Assembly (NCBI RefSeq): GCF_012927245.1
Contig: NZ_JABBGE010000006.1
Span: 532,582 to 596,581, forward strand
Direction of reading: 5' to 3'
Length of the DNA stretch: 64,000 nucleotides
Origin: Streptomyces sp. R302
Lineage (GTDB): Bacteria > Actinomycetota > Actinomycetes > Streptomycetales > Streptomycetaceae
Shown here: piece after piece, positions 47,695-54,820 of the stretch
How the letters are laid out: each line of letters starts with the position of its first letter
Numbering within the stretch: position 1 is the first letter of the stretch
Made by a program: the position numbers and the translations under genes
The notes under the pieces: model-generated
Databases searched by the model: none
Seen by the model: the letters and a program-made list of their open reading frames with translations, nothing else
Told to the model about the DNA's origin: nothing

Positions 47695-47758
47695 GGGACA
47701 GGGCGTGTGGGTGAGGGGCGGACCGGCCGGTCCGCCCCTCACCCACACGCCCTGTCCC
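47695..47758. terminator. Perfect 64-bp palindrome, bidirectional terminator
   Basis: Two 32-bp arms (47695-47726 and 47727-47758) are exact reverse complements with no spacer; the centre reads GACCGGCCGGTC. It lies 9 bp after the USP stop and 7 bp from the stop of the convergent regulator gene. In RNA it forms a very strong hairpin on either strand, so it should terminate both transcripts. Confidence 0.5.
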
Positions 47759-47765
47759 TCCTGGC

Positions 47766-48446
47766 TCACGCGCCGGGGGTACCGGGCACGAGGATCCGCC
47801 GCCCCGTGACGCGACGCGGCACGAGCCTCACGACGGTGTTCCGCCCGTCCCCGGACCAGGGGCGCACGGTCACGGCCCGGCTCATGTCCATGGCCTCGGC
47901 CGGGTCTGAGAGGAGGTGCACCGGGCCGACGAGAAGGACGCTCCAGCCTCGCCGGAACGCCTCGTCCAGGCGGTCCTCCTCGAAGGCGACCTCGGCGCCG
48001 GCGGCGGCGGCCCGGCCGAGCGCGGACTCCGCCGCGGTCGAGAAGACCAGGCTTCCGTCGAGCACCTGGTAGTTGACCGGGAAGACGACCGGGCCGTCGG
48101 CCCCCTCGACACCGATCCGGCCGACACCTCGCTCGTCGAGCAGGGACCAGCACTCCGTCTCCTCGAGCTCCACGAGTTCCGGCCGGTTCCCCGGCGGCGC
48201 CCCGCCGGGAGCGAGGTCGGCCGTGAGACCGGTCAGATCTTGGATGGTCGTGTCCAGGGCATGCGCGAGACGGACCAGGAACTCGATACCCGGCGTGGGC
48301 AGCTGCTCCTCCACGTAGGCGATGTACCCGGGGGAGGAACCGGCCCGCTCCGCCACCTCCTCGCGGGACAGACCGAGCTGCCGTCGTCGCGTCGCGACGC
48401 GACGGCCGAGGTCGCTCCGGTGACGGCGGTCGCCGGTGGTGTTCAT
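47766..48446 (-). CDS. XRE regulator fused to a flavin-oxidase-like domain
   Basis: Encodes 226 residues from ATG 48446, overlapping the stop of the upstream USP (ATGA). Residues 10-75 are an XRE helix-turn-helix (LGRRVATRRRQLGLSREEVAERAGSSPGYIAYVEE). Residues 95-220 are a split-barrel pyridoxamine 5'-phosphate oxidase-like domain with CWSLLDERGVGRIGVEGADGPVVFPVNYQVLDGSLVFST. Such fusions bind FMN, F420 or a related cofactor. I infer a redox- or flavin-sensing regulator that controls the USP genes around it. The terminal palindrome follows. Confidence 0.5.
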   Translation of the reverse strand: MNTTGDRRHRSDLGRRVATRRRQLGLSREEVAERAGSSPGYIAYVEEQLPTPGIEFLVRLAHALDTTIQDLTGLTADLAPGGAPPGNRPELVELEETECWSLLDERGVGRIGVEGADGPVVFPVNYQVLDGSLVFSTAAESALGRAAAAGAEVAFEEDRLDEAFRRGWSVLLVGPVHLLSDPAEAMDMSRAVTVRPWSGDGRNTVVRLVPRRVTGRRILVPGTPGA

Positions 48447-49357
48447 CGCTCGTTCCCTTCCGAGGCGGCTTCCGTGGTGGCGGGTGACAGCTGCGGTACG
48501 ACGGCGACCGGGCACATCGCGTGGTGCAGGGCCCGGTGGGCCACCCTGCCGAGCTGAAGACCGACGAGTCCGTCCCGGCGGCGCGCACCGAGCACGAGCA
48601 GGTCGGCGGCGGCGGAGCGCTCGGTCAGCACCCGGTGCGCACCCCCCTCGACGCTGCTCCGGCGCACCCGTACCTCCGGGTGTTCCCGCGCACGCACGGC
48701 GAGGGCCTTCTCCAGGTGCTCCGACGCCTCCTCCGCGAGGTACACCCCGACCTCCCCGCGCAGGAGCGGATGGTCGAGCGGGTCGTGGAGCGGCCGGCGC
48801 CAGGTGCGCACCGCGTCCAGCTCCGCGTCGCGGACCGCCGCCTCGCGGAAGGCGAACGCGACGGCGGGGGAATCGACGTCGTGCTCGCCGACCCCGAGAA
48901 GGATCCGCCCGTGGCGCGCTTCCAGCGCCTGCCGGTCCCCCCGTACGACGACGACGGGACACGACGCGCGGGCGGCGACGACGAGGCCGACCGACCCCAG
49001 CAGGAGGTCGCCGAGTTCGGTGCGCCCGCGCGCTCCGACGACGACACCCCAGGCCTCCCGGCCCTCCCTGAGCAGGGCGCCCGCCGCGTCCTCGGCGGCG
49101 ACGTCGGTGGTGACGGAGAGTCCGGGTGCCCGCCGCAGGGCGCGTTCGGCGGCCTGGCCCACGATGTTGTCGGCGAGGACCTGGCCCCAGGGCCGGTCGG
49201 TGCTCCAGGGAGGCGCGGCCCCCTCGTACCTCTCCCACAGCGAGGCGTACACGATCCGCAGGGGACACCCCCGCCGTACGGCCTCGTCGACGGCCCAGTC
49301 CAGGGCCGTCAGACCGGGGTCGGAACCGTCGACGCCGACTACCAGGGGGGATTCCAT
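48443..49357 (-). CDS. Tandem universal stress protein
   Basis: Encodes 304 residues from ATG 49357 with GGAAGGCGG 10 bases upstream. Domain 1: PLVVGVDGSDPGLTALDWAVDEAVRRG, with ATP loop VGARGRTELGDLLLGSVGLVVAARASCPVVVVRG. Domain 2: ILLGVGEHDVDSPAVAFAFREAAVRD, ending LGARRRDGLVGLQLGRVAHRALHHAMCPVAVVPQ. Residues in the ATP loop of domain 2 deviate. It is coupled to the XRE-oxidase gene. A stress palindrome lies 68-84 bp upstream. Confidence 0.5.
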   Translation of the reverse strand: MESPLVVGVDGSDPGLTALDWAVDEAVRRGCPLRIVYASLWERYEGAAPPWSTDRPWGQVLADNIVGQAAERALRRAPGLSVTTDVAAEDAAGALLREGREAWGVVVGARGRTELGDLLLGSVGLVVAARASCPVVVVRGDRQALEARHGRILLGVGEHDVDSPAVAFAFREAAVRDAELDAVRTWRRPLHDPLDHPLLRGEVGVYLAEEASEHLEKALAVRAREHPEVRVRRSSVEGGAHRVLTERSAAADLLVLGARRRDGLVGLQLGRVAHRALHHAMCPVAVVPQLSPATTEAASEGNER

Positions 49358-49425
49358 CCTGCCCACCGCCTTCCGGTCGTGTGAGGGCCTGTTGTCACGC
49401 TCGCACCGGTCGACGGGGAGGGACA

Positions 49426-49440
49426 GGGCCGATCGGTCCC
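49426..49440. promoter_or_regulatory. Stress-island palindrome upstream of a USP
   Basis: GGGCCGATCGGTCCC, the common form read from the other strand, lies 68 bp before the leftward USP and 91 bp before the rightward decayed CBS gene. Confidence 0.5.
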
Positions 49441-49531
49441 CCTTCCGGGACCTCCCGCCCGGATCCCGTCGGAGCTTCGTGAGGAAGCGGGTCGGAGGGG
49501 ACTCCGCGAGAACACCGCCGCGGAGGGTGCC

Positions 49532-49850
49532 ATGAAGCGCGTGCGAACGGTCGACGACGTGATGGACCACTCGGTCGTCTCCGTAGGACTCGACGCCCGG
49601 GTCCGGGAGATCGTCCACGTCCTGCGGCGTCGGCAGGTGAGCGCGGTCCCGGTGCTGTCGGCCGAGGGACGGGTCGTCGGCGTGGCGTCGGAGGCGGACG
49701 TGCTCCAGAAGGTTCCCGGCGAGACGCGCGACGACGGCCGCGTCCCGAGGGACCCCGACGGCCGCCCGTCCGATGACGGCACCGGCCGTCACGGTCCCTC
49801 GGGACGCGGCCGTCGGAAGCGGCTTCCCGTGGTGGACGGGGGCGGCCGGC
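49532..49850 (+). pseudogene. Decayed CBS gene
   Basis: From ATG 49532 the first CBS domain is intact (VDDVMDHSVVSVGLDARVREIVHVLRRRQVSAVPVLSAEGRVVGVASEADVL). The second survives only as pieces in two frames: MTAPAVTVPRDAAV near 49773 in one frame and RKRLPVVDGGGR near 49820 in the other. No BON domain is recognisable. At its 3' end it runs into fragments of an ABC ATPase. The upstream region still has a stress palindrome. Confidence 0.5.
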
Positions 49851-50105
49851 GTCGTAAGGACCACCCTCCTCGGCTCTCTCCGGGCTCGACGACATCGACG
49901 ACATCGACGGCGGCCGGGTCGTGATCGACGGTCGCGACCTCTTCGCAACGCCGGGCGCCGCGCGCGCGGAGCACCGGGTCCGCACCATGGGCTTCGTCTT
50001 CCGGTCGTTCACTGCCCCTGCTGCTCGTGGGCCCCCGGCCGCTCGTGGGCCCCCGGCCGCGCGAGGCGTCGTCGCCGACCGGGTGCTGGAGTCGGCCGGG
50101 TCGAC
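49835..50105 (+). pseudogene. ABC-transporter ATPase fragment (LolD/MacB-like)
   Basis: Three pieces in different frames follow the order of an ABC ATPase N-terminal half. The first is a Walker A-like GAAGVVRTTLLGSL near 49840. The second is LSGLDDIDDIDGGRVVIDGRDLFATPGAARAEHRVRTMGFVFRSF (49876-50010), which ends at a Q-loop with Gln replaced by Arg. The third is LPLLLVGPRPLVGPRPREAS near 50020-50070. Signature and Walker B are absent. An 18-bp tandem duplication disrupts the last piece. It is a degraded fragment, not a working gene. Confidence 0.5.
50023..50058. repeat. 18-bp tandem duplication
   Basis: Two perfect copies of GCTCGTGGGCCCCCGGCC lie side by side inside the ABC ATPase fragment. 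Confidence 0.5.
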
Positions 50106-50142
50106 GTGTTCCCCACGTCGAAGACCCTCCAGCAGGACGCCC

Positions 50143-50964
50143 TCACGGCAGCTCGAAAGGCAGCTCCATGCCGTCGAGCGCCGTGGCGCAGGCGCACTCC
50201 CTCTCGGGCTCCATGCTCCGGACGGTGCGGAGGACGAGGTCCTTCAGTCGCAGGACGTTCGCCGAGAACGCCCTGAACACCTCGTGCTGCGAGACGCCCT
50301 CCCCGCGCGCCACCCCGGCGTCGTAGTCGGTCACGAGAGCGACGGAGGTGTAGCAGAGCGCGAGTTCCCGTGCGAGCACCGCTTCCGGGTGCCCCGTCAT
50401 GTTGACGAGCGACCATCCCGCGGAGGCGAACCACCGCGACTCCGCCCGGGTCGAGAAGCGAGGGCCTTCCACGACGACCATCACCCCGCCGTCGTGGACC
50501 TCCTCTCCGCTCTCGCTCCCCGCCTTGAGGACCGCGGTCCGGCCACTCTCGCAGTACGGGTCCGCGAAGGAGACGTGCACCGCGCCGTGGTCGTAGTACG
50601 TCTGCGCACGCCCCGTCGTGCGATCCACCAGTTGGTCGGGGACGACCACGCTGCCGGGACCGAGGTCCTCGCGCAGGGATCCGACGGCACAGGGCGCGAG
50701 GATCCGCCGGACGCCCAGCGAGCGGAGGGCCCACAGGTTGGCGCGGTAGTTGATGCGGTGGGCGGGAAGGGCGTGAGTGGCGCCGTGCCTGGGGAGGAAG
50801 GCCACCGCGCGGCCGTCCACGGTGCCGATGGTCACGGCGTCGGAGGGCGGGCCGTACGGGGTGCTCACCTCGACGCGGTGGGTCGGCTCCAGCAGATCGT
50901 AGAAGCCGCTTCCGCCGATGATCGCGATGTCGGCCGTCGGGTTCCCGCCGGGTCGTTCATGCAT
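50143..50964 (-). CDS. mtnP: S-methyl-5'-thioadenosine phosphorylase
   Basis: Encodes 273 residues. I prefer ATG 50964, which has GGAG upstream; the frame extends to ATG 51003 inside the previous gene. Motifs of the trimeric purine-nucleoside phosphorylase family are IAIIGGSGFYDLLEP, FLPRHGATHALPAHRINYRANLWAL, CAVGSLREDLGPGSVVVPDQLVDRT, and VEGPRFSTRAESRW-NMTGHPEAVLARELALCY. MTAP cleaves methylthioadenosine with phosphate to adenine and methylthioribose 1-phosphate. Some actinobacterial members act on related nucleosides, so the exact substrate is open. It overlaps the glycosyltransferase gene by 8 bp. Confidence 0.5.
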   Translation of the reverse strand: MHERPGGNPTADIAIIGGSGFYDLLEPTHRVEVSTPYGPPSDAVTIGTVDGRAVAFLPRHGATHALPAHRINYRANLWALRSLGVRRILAPCAVGSLREDLGPGSVVVPDQLVDRTTGRAQTYYDHGAVHVSFADPYCESGRTAVLKAGSESGEEVHDGGVMVVVEGPRFSTRAESRWFASAGWSLVNMTGHPEAVLARELALCYTSVALVTDYDAGVARGEGVSQHEVFRAFSANVLRLKDLVLRTVRSMEPERECACATALDGMELPFELP

Positions 50965-52480
50965 GGTGTCGTGTCTCCGTGGTGTGGACGGCCGGTTCGT
51001 CACGCGGCCGTGATCGGGGTCGGGGTCGGGATCGGAGTCGGGGTCGGAGTCGGAGTCGGGGTCGTGCCGGATCGGGGCCCGCGCCGTCCGGGCGTCGTCG
51101 TGCCCACCAGCCGGCGCAGACCGCGGCCGCCGCGATCCCGTAGGCGGTGGTGCCCGCCCCGTGCCCCGCCAGGGGTGCCGCGAGGTAGGCCGTGGCGCCG
51201 GCGAGGGCCACGCCCAGCCACTCCCAGCGGCCGTCGAGGGCGACGAGCGCGACCAGGAGGAGGGCGTACCAGGAGTAGCCGGGGGTCAGCAGGAGGAAGG
51301 CGGTGCCCGTGGTCACCAGGGCGCCGCTCCAGGGGCGTTCGGGGTCTCCGCGCCACCAGACCGTGAGCGCCACCGCCGTCATGACGAGGACGACGGCCGG
51401 CACGGCCCATGCGTCGGGCAGGACGAGCCGGAGCAGGGCGTACCGGCCGCCCGCGCCCGCCTCGTCGTATCCCTCCTCTCGTGCGTAGCCGCTCAGGTAC
51501 CCGAAGACGGATTCCCGGGAGAGCAGGACGTACGGCAGGTACAGCGCCCCGACGGTCGTCACCGTGGGAAGCAGGACCGCGAGGACCGCGCGCGGCCGCC
51601 TCGCTCCGGACAGCGCTCCGGGCACGAGGAGGGCCGGCAGCATCTTCGTGGCGATCGCCAGGCCGAGCAGCACACCCCCGGCGACGCGGTGGCGTGCCAC
51701 GACAGCCAGGGCGGCGACGGACAGGAGGACCGCGAGGATGTCGACGTGGGCGTTGTTGACCGCTTCGACGGGGACGGCCGGGCACCAGGCCCACAGGGCG
51801 ACCCTGTGGAGATCGCCCCGACCGCCCCGATCATCCCCATCATCCCGATCACCCCCATCGCCCCGATCACCCCCATCGCCCCGGCGGCGGGTGATCACGA
51901 CCAGCAGGCCCGTGACGGCCAGCGCGAGGAGGGCGGCGGCGGTCTGGAGCGCCTTGTGGCGGACGCCGTCCGGTGAAACGGCGTGGACCAGCAGGAACCA
52001 GACCTCGGCGGTCGGCGGGTAGATGGTGTGGACCGCGGGCCGGTTGATGCGGGTGCACAGGCCGTCGTCCAGCGGGGCGAGGTCGGTTTCGCCCCGCGCG
52101 CAGGCCGCGGCGTCGGGGAAGAGCCATCCCTCACGCAGTCCGACGAGGGCCAGGTCGTCCGGTGCGTGGTCGTACGGGGAGACTCCGGACGCCTGTACGC
52201 GCCCGTCCCACGCGTACCGGTAGGAGTCGGTGCTCGTGGCCGGTGGTGCCGTCAGGCCGGTGGCCGTGACCGCGATCGCCCCGGCGACGAGGAGCCGGAG
52301 GACCGACCGGCCGGGCACCCGGCGCAGGGCGACGACGGCCGCCGCGAACAACACCCACGCCCCCGCGTAACCGGCCAGGAGACCGATGCCCCGCGCGTTC
52401 CCGTGCAGAAGGACGACGAGGAGAGCGGTCAGGGCCGTGAGCAGGAGGGTGGCGACGACGGCGGGACGGTTGCGGATCAC
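50957..52480 (-). CDS. Polytopic membrane mannosyltransferase-like protein
   Basis: Encodes 507 residues from GTG 52480. About eleven hydrophobic segments are seen. The loop TDSYRYAWDGRVQASGVSPYDHAP (84-107) is the family motif of polyprenol-phosphate-mannose-dependent transferases (GT87-like). Another conserved stretch is PVEAVNNAHVDILAVLL. These enzymes transfer sugars to lipoglycans or proteins on the outer face of the membrane. Two low-complexity segments are caused by DNA repeats: a Gly-Asp-Arg stretch at about 200-224 and an Arg-Pro-Leu tail at 473-492. The substrate is unknown. Confidence 0.5.
   Translation of the reverse strand: MIRNRPAVVATLLLTALTALLVVLLHGNARGIGLLAGYAGAWVLFAAAVVALRRVPGRSVLRLLVAGAIAVTATGLTAPPATSTDSYRYAWDGRVQASGVSPYDHAPDDLALVGLREGWLFPDAAACARGETDLAPLDDGLCTRINRPAVHTIYPPTAEVWFLLVHAVSPDGVRHKALQTAAALLALAVTGLLVVITRRRGDGGDRGDGGDRDDGDDRGGRGDLHRVALWAWCPAVPVEAVNNAHVDILAVLLSVAALAVVARHRVAGGVLLGLAIATKMLPALLVPGALSGARRPRAVLAVLLPTVTTVGALYLPYVLLSRESVFGYLSGYAREEGYDEAGAGGRYALLRLVLPDAWAVPAVVLVMTAVALTVWWRGDPERPWSGALVTTGTAFLLLTPGYSWYALLLVALVALDGRWEWLGVALAGATAYLAAPLAGHGAGTTAYGIAAAAVCAGWWARRRPDGAGPDPARPRLRLRPRLRSRPRPRSRPRDEPAVHTTETRHHA
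51015..51064. repeat. Hexanucleotide GGGGTC/GGAGTC run
   Basis: About eight imperfect units of GGGGTC, GGATC or GGAGTC encode the Arg-Pro/Arg-Leu tail of the membrane glycosyltransferase. Confidence 0.5.
51811..51890. repeat. Imperfect CCCCATC/CCCGATC tandem repeat
   Basis: Alternating units close to CCCCGATCACCCCCATCG cover 80 bp and encode the Gly-Asp-Arg-rich cytoplasmic loop of the membrane glycosyltransferase. The unit resembles a 9-bp repeat and keeps the frame. Confidence 0.5.
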
Positions 52481-52500
52481 CCACGCAGCCTGGCAGGGCG

Positions 52501-52520
52501 TCGTCTCCCCGGGGAGACGA
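52501..52520. promoter_or_regulatory. Perfect 20-bp palindrome in a divergent promoter
   Basis: TCGTCTCCCCGGGGAGACGA is an exact palindrome, 21 bp from the GTG start of the leftward glycosyltransferase and 65 bp from the rightward oxidoreductase. It differs from the stress-island motif and is a candidate operator for an unknown regulator. Confidence 0.5.
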
Positions 52521-52584
52521 CCCGGCGGGACGTTCGAGTTCCGTAAGGTGTCGAACGCCTCCGGCGGCCCCTGCCGGGGGTGTC

Positions 52585-53763
52585 ATGGACGACATGACCT
52601 TCCGCGTGCCCAAACCTCCGAGCCGGATCCTGTCCACGGTGCGGCCGCCCTCCTTCGGCGGCCGGCTGCACGACGCCAGGACCGCGACGGCAGTGGGCCG
52701 GTGGCTCGGCGCCGCCATCGGCGTCTGCCTGCTGACCGGCCTCGTCAGCCACTACCTCCAGCACCCGCCGGGCTGGCTCGCCGACCACCTGCCCGCGCGG
52801 CCGGTGTGGGGCTACCGGCTCACCCAGGGCCTGCACGTGGCCGTCGGCATCGCCGCGCTCGTACTGCTCCTGGCCAAGCTCTGGACGGTGTACCCGCGGC
52901 TGTTCGTGTGGCCGCCGATCCGGTCCGTACGGCACGCGCTGGAGCGCCTGTCGATCGCCGTCCTGGTGGCCACCGCCGTCTTCCAGGTGGTGACCGGGCT
53001 GCTCAACACCGTCGAGTGGTACCCCTGGTCGTTCTCCTTCGTGCCGGTGCACTTCGCCGTCGCCTGGGTCGTGACGGGCTCGATCCTGCTGCACCTCGCG
53101 GTGAAGGCACCCGAGATCAGAGCCCATTGGAGCAGACGGTCGACGGGAACGCGCGCGTTGCCGGCCGAGGACGTCGCCGACCGGCGTTCGTTGCTCCTCG
53201 CCGTGGGCGGGGCGGTCGGTGTGGTGACGCTGACGACGGTCGGCCAGTCCGTCACCCCCCTCAAGGCGCTCGACCTGCTCGCGCCCCGCAGCCCCGACCA
53301 CGGGCCCCAGGGCCTGCCGGTGAACCGAACCGCCGCCGCGGCCGGCGTCTCGGCCGACGGCCTGGCACGGTGGCGACTGGAGGTCGTGGGTCCACGGCCC
53401 TACGTCCTCGACCTCGGCGAACTGCGGGCGATGCCCACCGCCCGGGCCCGGCTGCCGATCGCCTGCGTGGAGGGCTGGAGCGTCGACGCGGACTGGGGCG
53501 GGGTACGCGTGCGGGACCTGGTGGAGAGGGCCGGCGGGCGGCCGGGCCGGGCCGCCCTGCGGGTGACCTCGCTGGAGGCCCGGGGCGCCTACCGGGTGAT
53601 GGACATGGGGGCCGAGTACGTGGACGATCCGCTCACCCTCCTCGCCCTCACGCTCAACGGGCAGCGGCTCTCGCTCGACCACGGCTTCCCCGCCAGGATC
53701 ATCGCCCCCAACCGGCCCGGGGTCCTGCAGACCAAGTGGGTACACCGCCTGGAGGTGCTGTGA
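52585..53763 (+). CDS. Membrane-anchored molybdopterin oxidoreductase
   Basis: Encodes 392 residues from ATG 52585. The N-terminal part (35-190) has about four membrane helices with His residues in LVSHYLQH, TQGLHVAVG and LHLAV, like a cytochrome b561-type anchor. After a further hydrophobic helix near 208 comes a sulfite-oxidase-type molybdopterin domain (250-392) with the conserved Cys in LPIACVEGWSVDADWGGVRVRDL, near residue 294, which would ligate Mo. The end FPARIIAPNRPGVLQTKWVHRLEVL is typical of YedY-like proteins. The fusion would pass electrons between quinone/heme and an outside substrate. The small membrane gene downstream overlaps its stop (GTGA). Confidence 0.5.
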   Translation: MDDMTFRVPKPPSRILSTVRPPSFGGRLHDARTATAVGRWLGAAIGVCLLTGLVSHYLQHPPGWLADHLPARPVWGYRLTQGLHVAVGIAALVLLLAKLWTVYPRLFVWPPIRSVRHALERLSIAVLVATAVFQVVTGLLNTVEWYPWSFSFVPVHFAVAWVVTGSILLHLAVKAPEIRAHWSRRSTGTRALPAEDVADRRSLLLAVGGAVGVVTLTTVGQSVTPLKALDLLAPRSPDHGPQGLPVNRTAAAAGVSADGLARWRLEVVGPRPYVLDLGELRAMPTARARLPIACVEGWSVDADWGGVRVRDLVERAGGRPGRAALRVTSLEARGAYRVMDMGAEYVDDPLTLLALTLNGQRLSLDHGFPARIIAPNRPGVLQTKWVHRLEVL

Positions 53764-54185
53764 ACCCGTCTCGGGTGTTGCGCTACGCGGTCGGCGGTCT
53801 CGGAGTCGGCCTGATCGGTCTGGGGGCCTGGCTGGTGGCGGCCGAACCGGCCCCGGGCAGCGTACTGGTGTGGCTGGCCGGGGCACTCGTCGTCCACGAC
53901 GGCGTCCTCGCCCCGCTGGTCCTGGCCGTCGGCGTGCTGATCGCCGGACGGCCCGAACGGGGCCTGTGGCGCGGGGCTCTGGTGATCGCCGGAAGCGTCG
54001 TCCTGGTGACGCTGCCGCTCCTCCTGAGGCCCGGTCCGCCGCCCAACCCCTCGGCGTTGCCCCTCCCCTACGGACGGAACCTCGTGATCGTACTGGCGGC
54101 CGTGGCCGTGGGGGCGGGGCTGCTGCACCTCGCACGCCGGTGGTGGTGGCGGCGGTCTCAGCGGCGAGTCGGTACCGACAGCTGA
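53760..54185 (+). CDS. Small four-helix membrane protein
   Basis: Encodes 141 residues from GTG 53760, coupled to the oxidoreductase stop. Four hydrophobic segments at about 8-28, 32-60, 70-90 and 100-122, and a basic C-terminus (RRWWWRRSQRR). I do not recognise a family by sequence; in this neighbourhood it may be a partner membrane subunit of the molybdopterin enzyme. The last 28 bp overlap the 3' end of the convergent methyltransferase gene. Confidence 0.5.
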   Translation: MNPSRVLRYAVGGLGVGLIGLGAWLVAAEPAPGSVLVWLAGALVVHDGVLAPLVLAVGVLIAGRPERGLWRGALVIAGSVVLVTLPLLLRPGPPPNPSALPLPYGRNLVIVLAAVAVGAGLLHLARRWWWRRSQRRVGTDS

Positions 54186-54820
54186 GGAACGAGGGAGAGG
54201 AAGGAGCGTCCTGCGACCGTCCAGCTCTCGGACACGGTCCATCCGGCGTCGACCGCCTGGACGGAGAGGGCCCGGACCCCCATCCGGGCCCAGGGGAACG
54301 GCTCCCCCCTGCCGCCGCGGCCGTCGTCGACCCGCACCTCGCAGCGCTCGTCGACGTCGACCGGCGCGCACTCGGCGAGGAGACGGCCGGTGCGGGAGAC
54401 GATCCGGCGCAACCGCCGCAGCAGTCGGGCCGGATCGCCGCCGATCCCGACGTTCCCGTCGATGAGCAGGGCCGTGTCCCAGCGGCCCTCCTCCGGCAGC
54501 GGCTCGAAGACGGACCTGCACAGGGCCGCGCCGCCCACCCTCTCCGTACGCGACACCGCCTCCGGGCTGACGTCGATGCCCAGGGCCCGTCGCCCGTCGG
54601 CGGCGAGGGCGGCGACGAGCCGTCCGGGACCACAGCCGATGTCGAGGACCCGGTGACCGCAGCGCTCCAGGACGGACCGGTCCGCGGAGTCCGGCGCCTC
54701 GCACCAGCGCTCGACCTCCAGGGGCAGCAGCCAGCCGTCGTCGCGCCGCAGGAACAACGGCCCCCGCCCGGTGCGCAGGGCGTCGGCGTACGGATCCGCG
54801 CGCCACGCCGTCGTGGTCAC
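54158..54820 (-). CDS. SAM-dependent class I methyltransferase
   Basis: Encodes 220 residues from GTG 54820, overlapping the DUF2064 stop by 4 bp. The SAM motif VLDIGCGPGRLVAALAADGRRALGIDVSPEAV (about 60-90) is complete, followed by LLIDGNVGIGGDPARLLRRLRRIVSRTGRLLAE. The acceptor is unknown. It is the third gene of the GT2-DUF2064-methyltransferase operon, so a modified glycan or lipid-linked sugar is plausible. Convergent with the membrane gene at 53760 by 28 bp. Confidence 0.5.
   Translation of the reverse strand: MTTTAWRADPYADALRTGRGPLFLRRDDGWLLPLEVERWCEAPDSADRSVLERCGHRVLDIGCGPGRLVAALAADGRRALGIDVSPEAVSRTERVGGAALCRSVFEPLPEEGRWDTALLIDGNVGIGGDPARLLRRLRRIVSRTGRLLAECAPVDVDERCEVRVDDGRGGRGEPFPWARMGVRALSVQAVDAGWTVSESWTVAGRSFLSLVPQLSVPTRR

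Noticed and set aside
51811..51890. Possible CRISPR-like repeat array
   Set aside because: Units are under 20 bp without unique spacers and lie in frame inside a gene; simple tandem repeat.
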